The notes under the pieces: model-generated
Told to the model about the DNA's origin: nothing
What the model saw: the letters and a program-made list of their open reading frames with translations, nothing else
The model's database searches: none
Source: Pithys albifrons albifrons
Taxonomy: Eukaryota > Chordata > Aves > Passeriformes > Thamnophilidae
Reading direction: 5' to 3'
Assembly: GCF_047495875.1 (NCBI RefSeq)
Contig: NC_092463.1
Location: forward strand, 16,915,224 to 16,979,223
DNA: 64,000 nucleotides
Shown: piece after piece, positions 33,626-46,200 of the stretch
Layout: every line of letters starts with the position of its first letter
How positions within the stretch are numbered: position 1 is the stretch's first letter
Program-made: the position numbers and the translations under genes

Positions 33626-35359
33626 TGTTCTTTCTCATTATGCCACTGTCTTGATTACAAAAGTAGCATATAATCAATTGGGTTAAAGGTTTTCTTTTCT
33701 ACCTCTTCCAGAGTGTTTTTTCCTCTTCAAGCTCAAACCTTCATTCTGGCCTTTCAGTATAAAAAGAGGAGGGGATATCAGTGCCATAAAGTCAGTGCCA
33801 CACACATAAGGTGCATTCCTGCAGTCTGAAATGACCCCTGTGCAAGTAGCTCTTTTAAGAATGAATATTTATGCCTGTGTGGATGTTCCTTTTGAAATGC
33901 TTTTTATGAGTGTCTGTCAGAATGTTGCAGTTTTTTCAGGAATGGCCTTTATTCATGCACCTTACAATTTTTTATCATGCTGTTTCTGATCCTGAGAAAA
34001 ATTGGGGAGCAAAGTATGTGGGATAGCTTATTATGCTATTGGTTGTAAGACATTTGTTTTCATACCCAGGATGAATGTGTAACAGGGTGATCAAACCTGA
34101 CTTTGAAATTCAGTGCAACAAAAGAGAGATGTTTCATTTTCCTAAATGGTGCTTGAAATACAAATTCTGTTTACATATAAATTATATGGAAATATGTTGT
34201 AGATAAAGTATATAAACTGTAGTCCGGTTAAAGCATTAACAGTTAGCACAGGCATTCTAAGAATCTATCAGAGATAACCCCAAATTTCTTTATCAAAATA
34301 TTCTTAAATTACATCATTGCATAGTCGTAACATTTAATTAAAATTAGTATGAAATGAGTAGTAGATGGAAATATTCAGCATCAAGTAGTACTGTACATGA
34401 AAGGGCTCTTACCTCTCAGTAAAGATTTGTTTACAGCAATGGTTTCCTGATAGCTTAGGATATAACCACATTGTACCTATTTGGGCTAAATTTGGTTTCC
34501 CTTACTTATGTGCTGAATATTCACCAATGTCACCAGAACCAGGTATGTGTAAGACCATATGGATTTTGACATGTCTTTTAAAAACTGATTTTTGTATTTT
34601 TTAAATAAATCCGTCATGCACAACATCATAATTATTTTTAATGTCTCAAAATACAGTTAGACATAGTTAAATGGCTTTAAAAGCGCATGTATGCATAAAC
34701 CATTTTGAAATGCTCTATTATTCAGGATGTATTTTTCTCCTTTCAGTTTAAAATTTCTATTAAACTGAAAGCAGGAAAAGTATCTAAATCACTGAATTAT
34801 TTCTTTGCTCATCTGTAAATTAATTACAGCTTTAATTTCCCTTTTTTGTTGTGCCAAAAACTGATTCTGAAATAAGACTCAGTTTTATAAATAGATACGG
34901 ACTGTTGATCTGATGCCAATACTTCGAGCTCGGACTTTTTATCCTCTATTATAAGAATTAAATAAAAATGTATTATTTCTATAGGTCTAGCATCCCTGTA
35001 TTAAAAAAAAATATCTAAGCCCCTGGACTTGCATTAATTATAACCCAGGCCAAATATGTGTTTTTATAATCACTAAAACATGGAGGTTTGCCTTTGAACT
35101 TTCATGTCACATTTTAAGTCACTTTATCACCCAAGTCTTTTAAAATGGAAGGAATATAAAGCATTATAAAGTGAAAAGTGCACTGAGATGGTCATTATGG
35201 GGCTAATCACATTCCTTTCTGTGTAGAAATGTCACTCATCAAATACTAGTTTGATTTTTCAGAGGAATGTCAAGTTTAATGATGAAGGTCTGTCTGTCTA
35301 GACAAGCAGCTGAGAGAGCAGTTTAAATTACACTTGTTAATTCAGAGTCCTGTCGCTGG

Positions 35360-35700
35360 AAATGACCTGCCAAGAGACCAACCATGAACCCAGCACTGCC
35401 ACATCCACCACTAAACTTAACGTCCCCAAGCACCACATCCACACCTCTTTTAAAAAGCTCCAGGCATGGGGATTCAACCACATCCTTGTGCAGCCTCTTC
35501 CAATGCCTGACAACCCTTTAAGTGAAGAAATATTTCCTGATACCCAACCTAAACCTCCACTGGTGCAACTTGAGGCTAATTCCTCTCATCTTACCTGTGA
35601 GATAAGACTGACACCCATCTTGCTACAACCTCCTTTCTGAGTTTTAGAGGGTGACAGAATCTCCTCTATGCCTCTCCATTGCACCCAAGGAAAAGACTAA
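35360..35700 (-). mobile_element. CR1 LINE fragment, antisense, ATXN3-TRIP11 interval
   Basis: Blocks such as CAACCTAAACCTCCACTGGT, CAACTTGAGGCTAATTCCTC and CTACAACCTCCTTTCTGAG are typical of the reverse complement of the CR1 3' region. The copy is old and diverged. The open frame at 35362-35640 is a by-product of it. Confidence 0.85.
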
Positions 35701-38700
35701 TTGCTGTCAGTACATATTTTATAACCCAGGCCTCATGATCTCCTGCCAAGAAGCTGTCACTGCTGTCATTTCTGGGTGTGCATTCTTTCAGTGATAAACA
35801 GTTCTCAGTGTAGCTTAACTATGCTTATAATATGTTTACTACTTTAGAGTCTACTCCCGGTGTTAACTACTCTGTCGTGCTAAAAGGTTGCAGTTTTTTC
35901 CCATGTTACACCTTTAGGCCAAAGTCCATTTTAAGGGAGCAGTCACTGATTTTTTTTATTACAATATAATATTTGAGAAAATTTCAGACTTCATTCATCC
36001 AACAGATTTTTGCTGTTTTGCAGTGAATAGTCCATGTGACATAATTTAAGGTTTTCTGCCCATAGAAATCAAAAGGGCAGGGGGAATAAGTGATACTTAC
36101 ATTAAATATCTTCCAAAATTAATTCTATAATACTGTAAACTGCTTTCATGGTCTTATGAGGACGGTAGGAGGAAAAAGAGTTGTAATGTCATGCTTGCAT
36201 GCAATTGTTGTTAGGCAGAGCAGGTACAAATATGAGCTGTTTAAATGCTTACATTTTTCCAGACTTGAAACTAATCTGGTATCTGACTGGCTTACCCCAA
36301 CATTTGGGCTCCCTGTGCCTTTCAAAGAACTTCGCAAAGATTAAGTTTAATTTTCAGCCAAGATACTGTTCTTACTTTTCATACTTTATTTCTTTGCAGA
36401 CTGTTTAAAAATAACCAATACAAATTCAGATCTATGATGTGTTTCAATGTTAGACTATTGCTTCTATTACAAACATCAAATGGGGGAGGATTAAAACGGC
36501 TTCTGCAGGTGTCTAGTGAACAGTTTTGTTTCTGTATCTCAGAACAAATATTAGCATTTGCAAGCTCTTTGTTTTATTATAAAACTGATAGGCTTTTAAA
36601 AATTAACAAGAATGTGTTACAGTTCTAAAATGTCTGTGAAATTCTTTAGAATTAATTACTGTTCAAATAATGATGAAAACACACAAATGGTGTCCTTTGT
36701 ATTGAAAAACCCCAGTACAGGGGGATGGGATCAGAGAACTCTAGAACTCAGAATAAAATAGTATCATGCAAGTCATGTTACCATCATGTCAATTTAAAGG
36801 AATCAAAGTAAGAATCCAAGAAAAAAAACCTGTTGTGGAAACTTAGGGCTTACACAGAAATTTATGTTGTTCACTTGTTATGCCATTACTGTCTCGCATA
36901 AAACAAATTCAACTCCTGGTAAATATTCCTAGTTAATCACAAATCATTACCAAAAAAGAAAAGGAAACAAAGTCTAACTGGGAACATGTATGTAGCTATT
37001 CCTTGCCCTCACCCACCCCAAATCAGTTGTTCAAGTGAGAATAATACATAATACATTCAAGGTTGCTAAATCCAAATATTCAGCTCTTCAATTTCAAATT
37101 AGTAGCTTTGTGTTGTATCTGGGTTTTCATCGTAAAAGCATGAGCTGTTTTGCAATAATTCTTTTTAACCAGTATACACACATTTTGCCTTATTTGCATT
37201 TCAAACATGGAGGGAATGCTGTAGTATTTAACCTCCCATAGTCACCTCCCTCCCCAACCATGGTTCTTGAGAAAGTACATGTGACTTTTCAACTGCTTTT
37301 ACCAAATCAAAATATTTTTACTTTATTTTCTTCATTAAGAAAAGCAAATAATTGTAACTACACTTTGCTAATCCCCTCCATCCTCAGTATGTACCCTCTG
37401 ATTTCAGAAGGGGACTTATGAGTTTGAACAGAAAGGGATGTAAAATTTAAAATCCACTGTGCAAAAAAAAAAAAAACAAAAAGAGAAAAACCTTGATATT
37501 GCCTTTAAGGCATGCAAGCATTTATAAAATTTTATTTTTTGCTACATGAAACCCCCTGTGTACAAATCAGTGTAGAGTTAGGATTTTGTAAGGGAATATT
37601 TTTTCCATCTCTTGCCTAATAGTTGTGTATTATAGAAATCATTTTCAGTAATAGGTTCTTTTTTCAAGACCCTGTTTTCAGTATCATGTTTTTGGCTCTG
37701 GATTCCTGTATAATTTTTGTCTATTTTGTGTATATAAAGTATAGAATATTGAAAAGATTTAAAAAGGGAAAGCTGAAATGCTTTGTCATTGTTTTGACTG
37801 GAAAATGACAGCACTGTTCGCTATTTTGAAAATGCTCTCCAAATAGGCATGAATATATATGGTTGTATTTGATATCACTTTTTTAAATAAATGATTATAG
37901 CTTCTAATGTTTCTCTCTTGACCCAAGTGTTTGCATACATGCTTTCCCTTATACCCCGTTTTGGCACAGGAATATCGAACATTGGAATCTCTTCTCTGGT
38001 ATCAGTGGGCTTTGCACCAGATGTTGTGTGTCCATTGGCAGTGGGGTGGTTTTCTGTTGCTCATAACTGGCATTTTGTCATCTCTGATGTCTTTGCATCT
38101 GTTGATACTCTAAAATTTATGTAAAGACACTCCTATTAGGGAGTAAAGTTGGTGCCCAGGGAGTAAAGTTGGTGCCCATTATCATTACATTTCACCTTTT
38201 AGAATTGTATGCTTTCTAATTTTACAGTAAGCCACTGTTTCCTGGGTTGCTGCCAGAATACACATTCTTTTTGTGACACAATGCACTGTATTTGTAGCTC
38301 AGTCAATCCACAGAGTACACTGCACTCTTACTGTGTACCCTTATCAACACTGGATCAAGTCAGCTAAAAAAATCAGTTGCAATGCTAAATAGTCTCTTTC
38401 TAATTTTTCAGGAGTAGTAATTGAGTGCAACAAAAAGCCTTCTGTGGTACTTTATTGTCTACTTGCCTTACTTGGCATTATAAAATTAACCACAATAGAA
38501 GACATTTTTATGATCCCTAAGTATTCTAAAAGTCTGGAGGATATCTGTGATCTTAATTAAAAATAATAACAGTTTCCCCAAAAAATCAATTCACCACTCT
38601 TGGAAAAGATTACACATCTTTACAGTCCTGTGGACCTATAGGGGTTTTGTTGAACCAATGAGTTGGGGTCCTTAAAGCATTGTAAACTTTTAATCTTCGT

Positions 38701-39650
38701 TAAACCCAATATTGTTAATTAATAAAACAGATAAAGATACGTGTTTACATTTCATGCTATATCACAGCACTAATACTTTCTACAATGCTGATGTCTTTTT
38801 TCTTTTATTGTGAATAATTGTAAGGGTGGTAAGTATGCCATTAAATTAATATGGTAAAATCAGTTACAAACCTGATAGAAAAACTGTTCTCTGAAGAAGA
38901 GGGAAGGCAATCTTTTACAAGAGAACCCTCAAACCTGGCAGCTGTTTCTGTTACACTCAGCTCAAACTCCTGGGCCACAGAGGATGCACAACCACCTCAG
39001 AGTTGCCTGAGGACAGTAAAGCTCAAAGGGTAATCCAGGACTGCAGGCTGGCTATCAACCCCTCTCCAAGGCTCTGCAGGATGCTACTTGGGAAGCAACA
39101 AGCAGGTTTTTCCATGTCTACCTGGCAACGTTTGCTGGCTTATAGTTCCACAGTGAGTGTTTTGTGCCTGTTGCATTTGCAGCTCCTCTAAAATTGCTGA
39201 GATCTCGCCTGGGAAATGCTCACTCTTCCCAGCTTCATTTGTTAATTGATGTGGAGCTTTAATTACTCGTCCTTTTATGTAGCTACTAATTTGAAACAGG
39301 CAATAAGCCAGCTGCCCTGTATTTTATTTCTAATGCCAGCGTTTTTTATCAGCACTGCTCTGACTGACTGAATACTGTACTGCATTTTCTGTAACAGTGC
39401 AGTACTCCTTGTAGTCCCGAGAAATTTTAACTACCTCATTTGATCAAAGAGGACTGTGGAACGGACCAGGGTTGTGGCTCGAAATCCATTCCGTTTGCTC
39501 CCGGAGCAGCAGGGTCTTCAGGAGCTTGTGCTCTGTAAAAACATACTTCTGCGCAAATCCTTCCTGGTGGCGTAGCACTTTGACACCGATTTGTTAACGG
39601 CACATGACCCAACTCCGCCCCACGGGGCGCACTTGCGTTAATCACTTGGG
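35701..39650. other. AT-rich interval, distal ATXN3 3' UTR or intergenic
   Basis: No exon was recognised. It includes further AATAAA signals near 36752 and 37883, a poly-A run near 37462-37475 and a 20-bp tandem duplication at 38138-38177. Open frames of 60-80 codons are scattered as expected by chance. How far the ATXN3 transcript extends cannot be seen. Confidence 0.5.
38138..38177. repeat. Exact 20-bp tandem duplication
   Basis: AGGGAGTAAAGTTGGTGCCC occurs twice head to tail with no difference, suggesting a recent slippage event or an assembly artefact. Confidence 0.8.
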
Positions 39651-39654
39651 CTGT

Positions 39655-39815
39655 CATTGATCGATCCCTCGCGTTCTGATGGATCTCCCGAGTTTTGATG
39701 GATCCCCCGGGCCTTGGCTGATCACCCGGCCTGTGGTGGATCCCCCGGGCTGTGACTGACCAGCCGGGCTGTAACTGACCACCTGGGCTCCGGTGGATCC
39801 CCCGGCCTCCGCCGC
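39655..39815. repeat. About 20-bp minisatellite upstream of TRIP11
   Basis: About seven diverged units related to TGGATCCCCCGGGCTGTGAC occur in tandem, with period about 18-21 bp. The array is GC-rich and ends about 40 bp before the NRF1-like site of the TRIP11 promoter. It creates the spurious long minus-strand open frame 39436-40092. Confidence 0.8.
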
Positions 39816-40294
39816 GGCCCCTGCCCCGCCCCCGTCCCGGCCTGCTGCGCCGCCGCGCATGCGCCGTGCCCGCCCCCCGCGGGCGCTCCAGCCCGCGCCG
39901 CCGCCGTCGGTGGTGCCTGGGAGCGCTGTCATGGCGGCCGTTGAGGTGGCAGCGGCCGGGGCCGCCGGGGCGAGACACTGAGCCGGGACGGCACAGGACG
40001 AGCCGCTGAGCCGAGCCCAGCCGGGACGGGACGGGACGGGACGGGACGGGACGGGACGAGCCGCCGAGCCGAGCCGAGCCTAGCCGGGACAAACGGTGTC
40101 GTGCCGGGAGCAGCCGAGAGGATGAGCGCGAAGCGGGCTGAGGAGTCTCCGAGCCCGGTGTGCTGAGCCCGCAGCAGAAGCCCGACCCTCCCTAGCGAGG
40201 AGGAGGGAGGCGGGTGCGGCCCCTCGGCCCGTGGGAAGCGGCTGCAGGGCCCGCCCGGCGCGGCCGAGCGAGGCCCGGAGCGCTCCGAGCCGCG
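39816..40294 (+). promoter_or_regulatory. TRIP11: TRIP11 CpG-island promoter and 5' UTR
   Basis: CpG-rich DNA with a perfect palindromic NRF1 core, GCGCATGCGC (39855-39864), and a YY1-type ATGGCGGC (39931-39938). A (GGGAC)7 array lies at 40023-40057. Two small upstream frames precede the TRIP11 ATG: 39931-39981 (16 codons) and 40122-40166 (14 codons). They would be uORFs if transcription starts upstream of them. The start site is inferred to lie between about 39.88 and 40.0 kb. Confidence 0.7.
40023..40057 (+). repeat. (GGGAC)7 microsatellite
   Basis: Seven exact GGGAC units followed by GAGCC repeats, in the TRIP11 promoter or 5' UTR. The seven GGG runs separated by AC fit the G-quadruplex pattern. 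Confidence 0.9.
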
Positions 40295-43200
40295 ATGGCG
40301 TCGTGGCTGGGCGGGCTGGGCTCGGGGCTGGGCCAGTCCTTGGGGCAGGTGGGCGACAGCCTGTCCTCGCTCACTGGGCAGATCTCCAGCTTCACCAAGG
40401 ACATCCTGCTCGAGGGCGCCGAGGAAGTGGGCGGTAAGGGGGGCCCGGGGCCGCCAGGGAGCCCTTCCAGCGCCGCCGGGACCTGCGGGCCGGCCGGGAG
40501 GGAGCTGAGCGCGGCGTGCTGCCTTTCGGGAGGGCTGCTGGCTTTGCTGCTTTTGTTTTCGTTTTTATTCCGCCCTTGTGACCTCAAGATCTGGAGAATA
40601 AACAAACATATTCCCAGGCTGTAATAGCAGAAACGAACCTGTTCTAGGCTTATTGTTCTGAAGTGTCTAATTTCGTGAAGTACAGTCTCGGTCCATAATG
40701 AAGGCACACAGACAAGACTCTTCTTCCATTCTGCTTACGTAGTTTATCTAAGCCCCCAGATGATTAGCTGCTTTTACACTGCTTTCATAAAACTGCCGAG
40801 TTGTAGCAGTACAGAGGTTGTTTTGCCACTGGTGTGATCTAAGTCTGACGTGTCACACAGGCAAAGGTCCAGTGTTTCTGGTGGTTTTGTTTGTATTTCA
40901 GTTGGGCCCAGAGAAACATATCCAGTTCTGCAACTCTTCTACAGCCATGTACGAGAATGTGGCCCTTGTTTCATGGGGATTAAAGGCTAGGGCGATTTAT
41001 GTTTAAAATAAAATTAGGAAAAAAAAAGTCAAGACATCAGAGTAAGATAGTCAATAAAGCAATAGTAAGTCTATTATAGAATATAGTAATTTTCTTTATA
41101 TTTTTAATAATGAGTTTTGTCAAATACTTTTGAATAAGACTTTTTTTCCTAGTAAAACATTTTTATAATGTGGTAATAAATAACAATAGGTTAATACCCC
41201 TGTAGTGTTACCATCTTGTAACTGTAAAGTGCTTTAAAATTCAGCTTTCTCAAAGTGGGGTTAAGAATAGCAAGCACAAAGAACAGCTAAGACTTCTGAA
41301 TAGTCATCTTAAATGTGAAATTAAGTAATTCTACTTCGTTTGCACCCTCTAATCTATGAAGCATTGCGAAAACACGTTGTGAAAGTGTCTGTTTTATAGA
41401 TCTGGTTGGCAAGCTGATCCTGCATGTCTCATATGGATGTTTTTGGTAGCACAGGTAAAAGGCTCAGAAGAGAAATTTATTCTCATAACTGTGAAGTTAT
41501 CTCTTTTTTTTCACATTTCTGAAAGACTTGCTTAGAATTGTTTTAAATTTCAAATTCCATCTAAAAGTTCAGAGAAGTACATTTGTACTGGTTACTAGAC
41601 TTGAGGGTGTAAAAAAATCTAGTGGCACCCAGTAGTCTTCTGTAGAGGCTTTTAAATACTTTGTGGCCTAAAGAGCACTTCGAATAGTTCCTTACTTTCC
41701 TTTTTTTAATTTCCTAATTTTTAAATATTTCCTAGTTTTTAATATTGTCCCTTACATTCAGTGCTTTGACTGCCACCAGAACTGAAGATGATGTTGTGTT
41801 TAACGTCTTTGTTTCACAGTTACCACGGGTAGATTGTTGTCTCTGCAGTGCTTGAGCTGCATCAGTTTTAAACAGCACATAGGAAATAATGAAATACAGC
41901 ATTTATTTGGAAATTGTGTTTATTTCAAATTTTTAAAAAATTGCTCTATAATAAATTCAGGATGATTTCTCATTGATAAAGGGAAGTGTGATATTTCTGC
42001 CCATTAAAAGTGGGACATGGGACAAGTCTATATAGCCAATGTAAGGAAGGTTGATCATTAAAGGAAGTGTATCCAGGAACAGAATTATGTGCTTTTTGTA
42101 TTGGATAAACTGGGATGGTAGATGTGTCACCTTTGTAAATGAAAGTGAGTCTTATGGGGTTGGTTTTGTTGTGTGGATTTTGGTGGATTTGGGTGATTTG
42201 TTGGGGTTTTTTCCTGAAAGTTTAGTCACTGCTGTGTGCATTTAATAGTACCAGTTCTTGGTTTGAAACTTCACATGAGATTACAGAGAAACGCACAACT
42301 GTCGTGTCAGGGCCAAAGTCCTAAATGAAAAACAGTTTCAGGAACACAAAATAGTCAAGTAAAACTTTTTCGTTTCCCTTATTTTAAAGCTTAAGCCTAG
42401 ATAGAAGTTAATCAAATTTGTTTCAGAAAGACTGTCTGAAAAATAAATCTGACAGTATTCTGATAAAAACATCTTTTGATATTTACTTAGAACTGAACAT
42501 TAAAGCAGTGTGACGTAAGATATGTGTTAATAATATGAATACATAATGGTTTTAACTGTTGTCTACTTCACAGATAAAAAGGATTTTAATAAAAATGAAA
42601 ATTCCACTTTCTTTCAGATGCAGCAACGGAACTCCATGTGTCCAATTCTAGACTCAGAGAAATAGAAAGTATTAATGCAGCACAAAAGTTTGAAGTAAGA
42701 CATTTTGGAACACTATTGTAATTAAAAGCAATACATAACGTTTATATCATGTAAACACGAAATATTGCACTGAAGTTGCTTGTCCCAGGGTAAATCTAGA
42801 AACAAGGGTGACAGTGGTGTTAGAATGTGGCTTTGTGTTTTGTGAGAAATTGCCATCACAGGGAGGCATATTTGTTTACTGCATCCTGTGACTGTTCCTG
42901 CCTGTCATGTGGCCTTGGACTGCAGCAAAGGCATGGCTCTGTAAAGCTTGCTGATGCAAAAATCTTAAGTTTTCTTACCTTTTAGCTCTAGGTAAAGTTT
43001 GGTGTATGACCACAAACAGAAGCAGATCCAGCAGGCCAGCTGGTGTGGGACAGCATGTGTTTTGTAACAGCTTCAGGCACAGAGCGTGTCTGTTCCCCCG
43101 TGCGGTTCTCTTTCTGTGTTGCCCTACTCTGTGGATATTTTGACATAGTTATGGCTGCTCACGCACTTCCAAAACTGCCTACAAATCCCATGTGCCCTTG

Positions 43201-46200
43201 TGGAAAGTGACTGTGTGCACTCTTAAAAAGGGCTTGTTGGTCTTACGACTTTATGTCTCTAAACCAACAACTTTCTTGTATGTCTTCAGCCCTCTAGAGC
43301 ATTGTGAAGTTAAGATAGTATTTTGGGCACATAACTGTTCCTGCTTGTCCTTTTTATAGTTTCTTGCAGGCTGCTATTGGCCGATATCAGAGAGAGAACA
43401 CTGGATGTTTGCTCCAGTTTGTGCTTTGTGGCTGTTCTTAAATTCCACCTGTGGACCTGCCTAAGATGTAATTCAGCCCTGATTTTTTTTATTCTTGGCA
43501 TTTGCTTCTGGTCATCACACAACTTTTTTCTGAAAGTGAGCCAGAGTCCATGCCATATGAAAAGAGAAAGCGTGGATGTGAACCTGATTTTGGGCCCACA
43601 CTTGGACATCACTGTGTTTTGAACGAAATAAAATGAGAAATCTGTACAATTTAAATTATTTCTTTACTGTTCGTCAGCCTTGTGTTTTTCTGATTCTTTA
43701 AGAACTGTTCTGAGTTTACCAACATTCATGTCTCATTTTTGCTAGAATGATAGACTGAAAAAAGTCTGTAGTGACTTAGAAGAAAAACATGAAGCAGCAG
43801 AACTGCAAATAAAGCAGTTATCTCTAGAGTACCGCAATCAGCTTCAACAGAAAGAGGTAAGATACAGAGTAAAACATCTCGGTAAGTGTGTACAATACTT
43901 ATCTGTTGTGCTGTTTAATTTCTTTGTTACAGTATCTGCTCTGTTTTGTTGGAAATACTGGTCACAGCTGTGGTTTCTTGTTTTGTTCATGTAGACTAAG
44001 ACATGTGTTTCATTGAATCATATAATGTAAACAGAGCTGCCAGGAGATAGTTAAGACAGAGAAAACTCTCTGGGAATGTCATGCAGCTGTCAGGGTTTCT
44101 GTTGTTTCTGGGATCACTGTGAGAAACCACACTCAGCTGCTTTGTATTTTTGATTCATTTACCTTTAAGGAAGGCAACAGGAGCAAATTCTTGTTTGCAG
44201 CAGTTATTTTGTCTGTAGATAGCATTATTTATCTTAACATATACAATGAAAGGAAACAGAGCTATATTTCACAATCTGTGAAATGCTCTTTGTGATGGAA
44301 GCATCAGCTTTATAACCTGCTGTGTAACATGAGATTTCATAGCCTTTTGAATGAAGGAACTTGCCAGTGTGCCTAGAGGAGTTTTATTTCTGCTTTATTC
44401 AGAAATGCATGTGGGAGCTAGAGGAAGCAGAACTTGGAGATGTATAAAATTCTGCTTGTTAAATACAGTAACAGAGTTGTTACAAGAAAATTGCATGCAG
44501 CTAATTTCACTCTGCTGTAAATATGTAGCTTTTCAATACACTAAGTTGTTAAAAGAAGTTAAATGTAATAAAATAACTGGGGAGACGTTATGTATTGCTT
44601 AAAATTCATAACTGAATACCCTCTTTATGTATTGAATCTTTTATAACTTGTTAACCTGAATCTTGCTATGATACTTGTGTGCCTTGGCTGCTAAAAAAAA
44701 GTATTGGTAGTTGTGTGAGGTGCTTTATAACACATGAGCGAAGACTGCTTTTTTTCCATTATGAAAGTGTTTGGATGGTTTGGGGATTTTTGCTTTCTTT
44801 TTGGTGTTTTGTTTTAGTGAAAGTGATCAGTAATTTGTCCTGAGGGATAGTTCCTTGGTTCACATTTCATAAGGCTTCCAAAGGGTAAAGTAGGGTGTAT
44901 TTTGATATTCTTCTTATTTAACAATACATTTTATTTTATATATTCAGGTGGAAATCAGCCATCTAAAAGCCAGACAGAATGCACTACAGGAACAACTGCA
45001 GAAAGTACAGACAGCAGCTCAGACTGCACAGTTAGGAGCTGGTGTTTTGCCACCAGCCACTGCATCGGCTTCCTATGTTCCAGGGGTCAGACATTCCTCA
45101 GGTTTTGAAGGAGATGACATGGATTTTGGAGATATAATCTGGTCACAACAAGAAATAAACAGATTATCCAATGAAGTTTCAAGGCTCGAATCTGAGGTTG
45201 ACCACTGGAAGCAGATTGCAGTGGTGAGTGATTTCTCTGCTTCCTTGGCCTTCCCTCTCCCCTCCAAATTATTGTTTTCATTGCATTTGGTGTTTTTGGA
45301 GAGGATCTTCTAAGAGTTCATGCTGAAAAATTTCTACAAGCAACATGTTTCAGTGGAAAAGGTGAAACCTATTGCTGAAACCTTTCTTGCTGTCACATGA
45401 CTAGGGACACATCCAGTGACTAACTTCCAGATGCTTTTTTTATTGTGCTTTTATGCATGATTTGTCAAGTTAGGAAAAGGGTTTCATGAACATTTGCCTA
45501 AAATGCTTCTTCAGGGTTTCAAAAAAATACTTTCATTCTTCCTGCCTGTGATACTGATGTTATATTGATAGCACAGTACTGTTCAAAGTAATAGCTTGGT
45601 CCTTGCATACTGTTTTTACTTGCTCTTCTCTGTGCCAGTTGTAATTCAAGATCTGTTGAGACGAGAAAGAGTACAGTCTTTTAAGCCGTTGTGATGGTAT
45701 AGCCTGATTTCAGAGATCTGCTTTTCCCAAGTGGAAATACTCAAAATTAAGCAACCTTCTTGTCTTATTGGGTGCAATGATACCTCCCACTCCAAACTTA
45801 GACATTTGCATATAACAATAAAAATCCACGGAAAATGAAAATGTTTCCATTAAAAAATTCCATTCCATTTTTTAAAAACCAAAACGACTGCGAATTTTAA
45901 TTTTACTTCATGTTAGCTTTGTTGTTTTCTACTTTTGAGTATCAATAGAGGAAGCAATTACATGAAAAATACACATTTATCACAGTTTTTATGTGGATAT
46001 GTGTTTTTTTTCTTTTTTCAGTCCTCAAAAGTGCAAGGCACAAATGATGCTGAACAAAGTGAAATATGCAAACTACAGAATATTGTTAAGGTAACATGAC
46101 AAACTTCTTCTCTTATGTTTTATTCTTTATGGTTTTGTATATGTTTGCATGACTTTTAAATATTTTAACTGCTGCTAGCACTTACTTGATTAAAAATGCA

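Larger units (their letters stand above)
32675..35350 (+). other. ATXN3: ATXN3 3' UTR with multiple polyA signals
   Basis: AATAAA hexamers follow the stop codon at 32827-32832, 33019-33024 and 33101-33106, with more near 34603 and 34957. Mammalian ATXN3 is known for alternative polyadenylation and a very long 3' UTR, so several of these could be used. The TguSINE1-like insertion at 33156-33300 lies within this interval. No coding sequence was recognised. Confidence 0.6.

Noticed and set aside
35362..35640. Open frame of 92 codons between ATXN3 and TRIP11
   Set aside because: It is the antisense of a CR1 3' region.
39436..40092. Minus-strand open frame of 218 codons
   Set aside because: It runs through the TRIP11 CpG island, minisatellite and (GGGAC)n repeat, antisense to the promoter, with repeat-derived composition.
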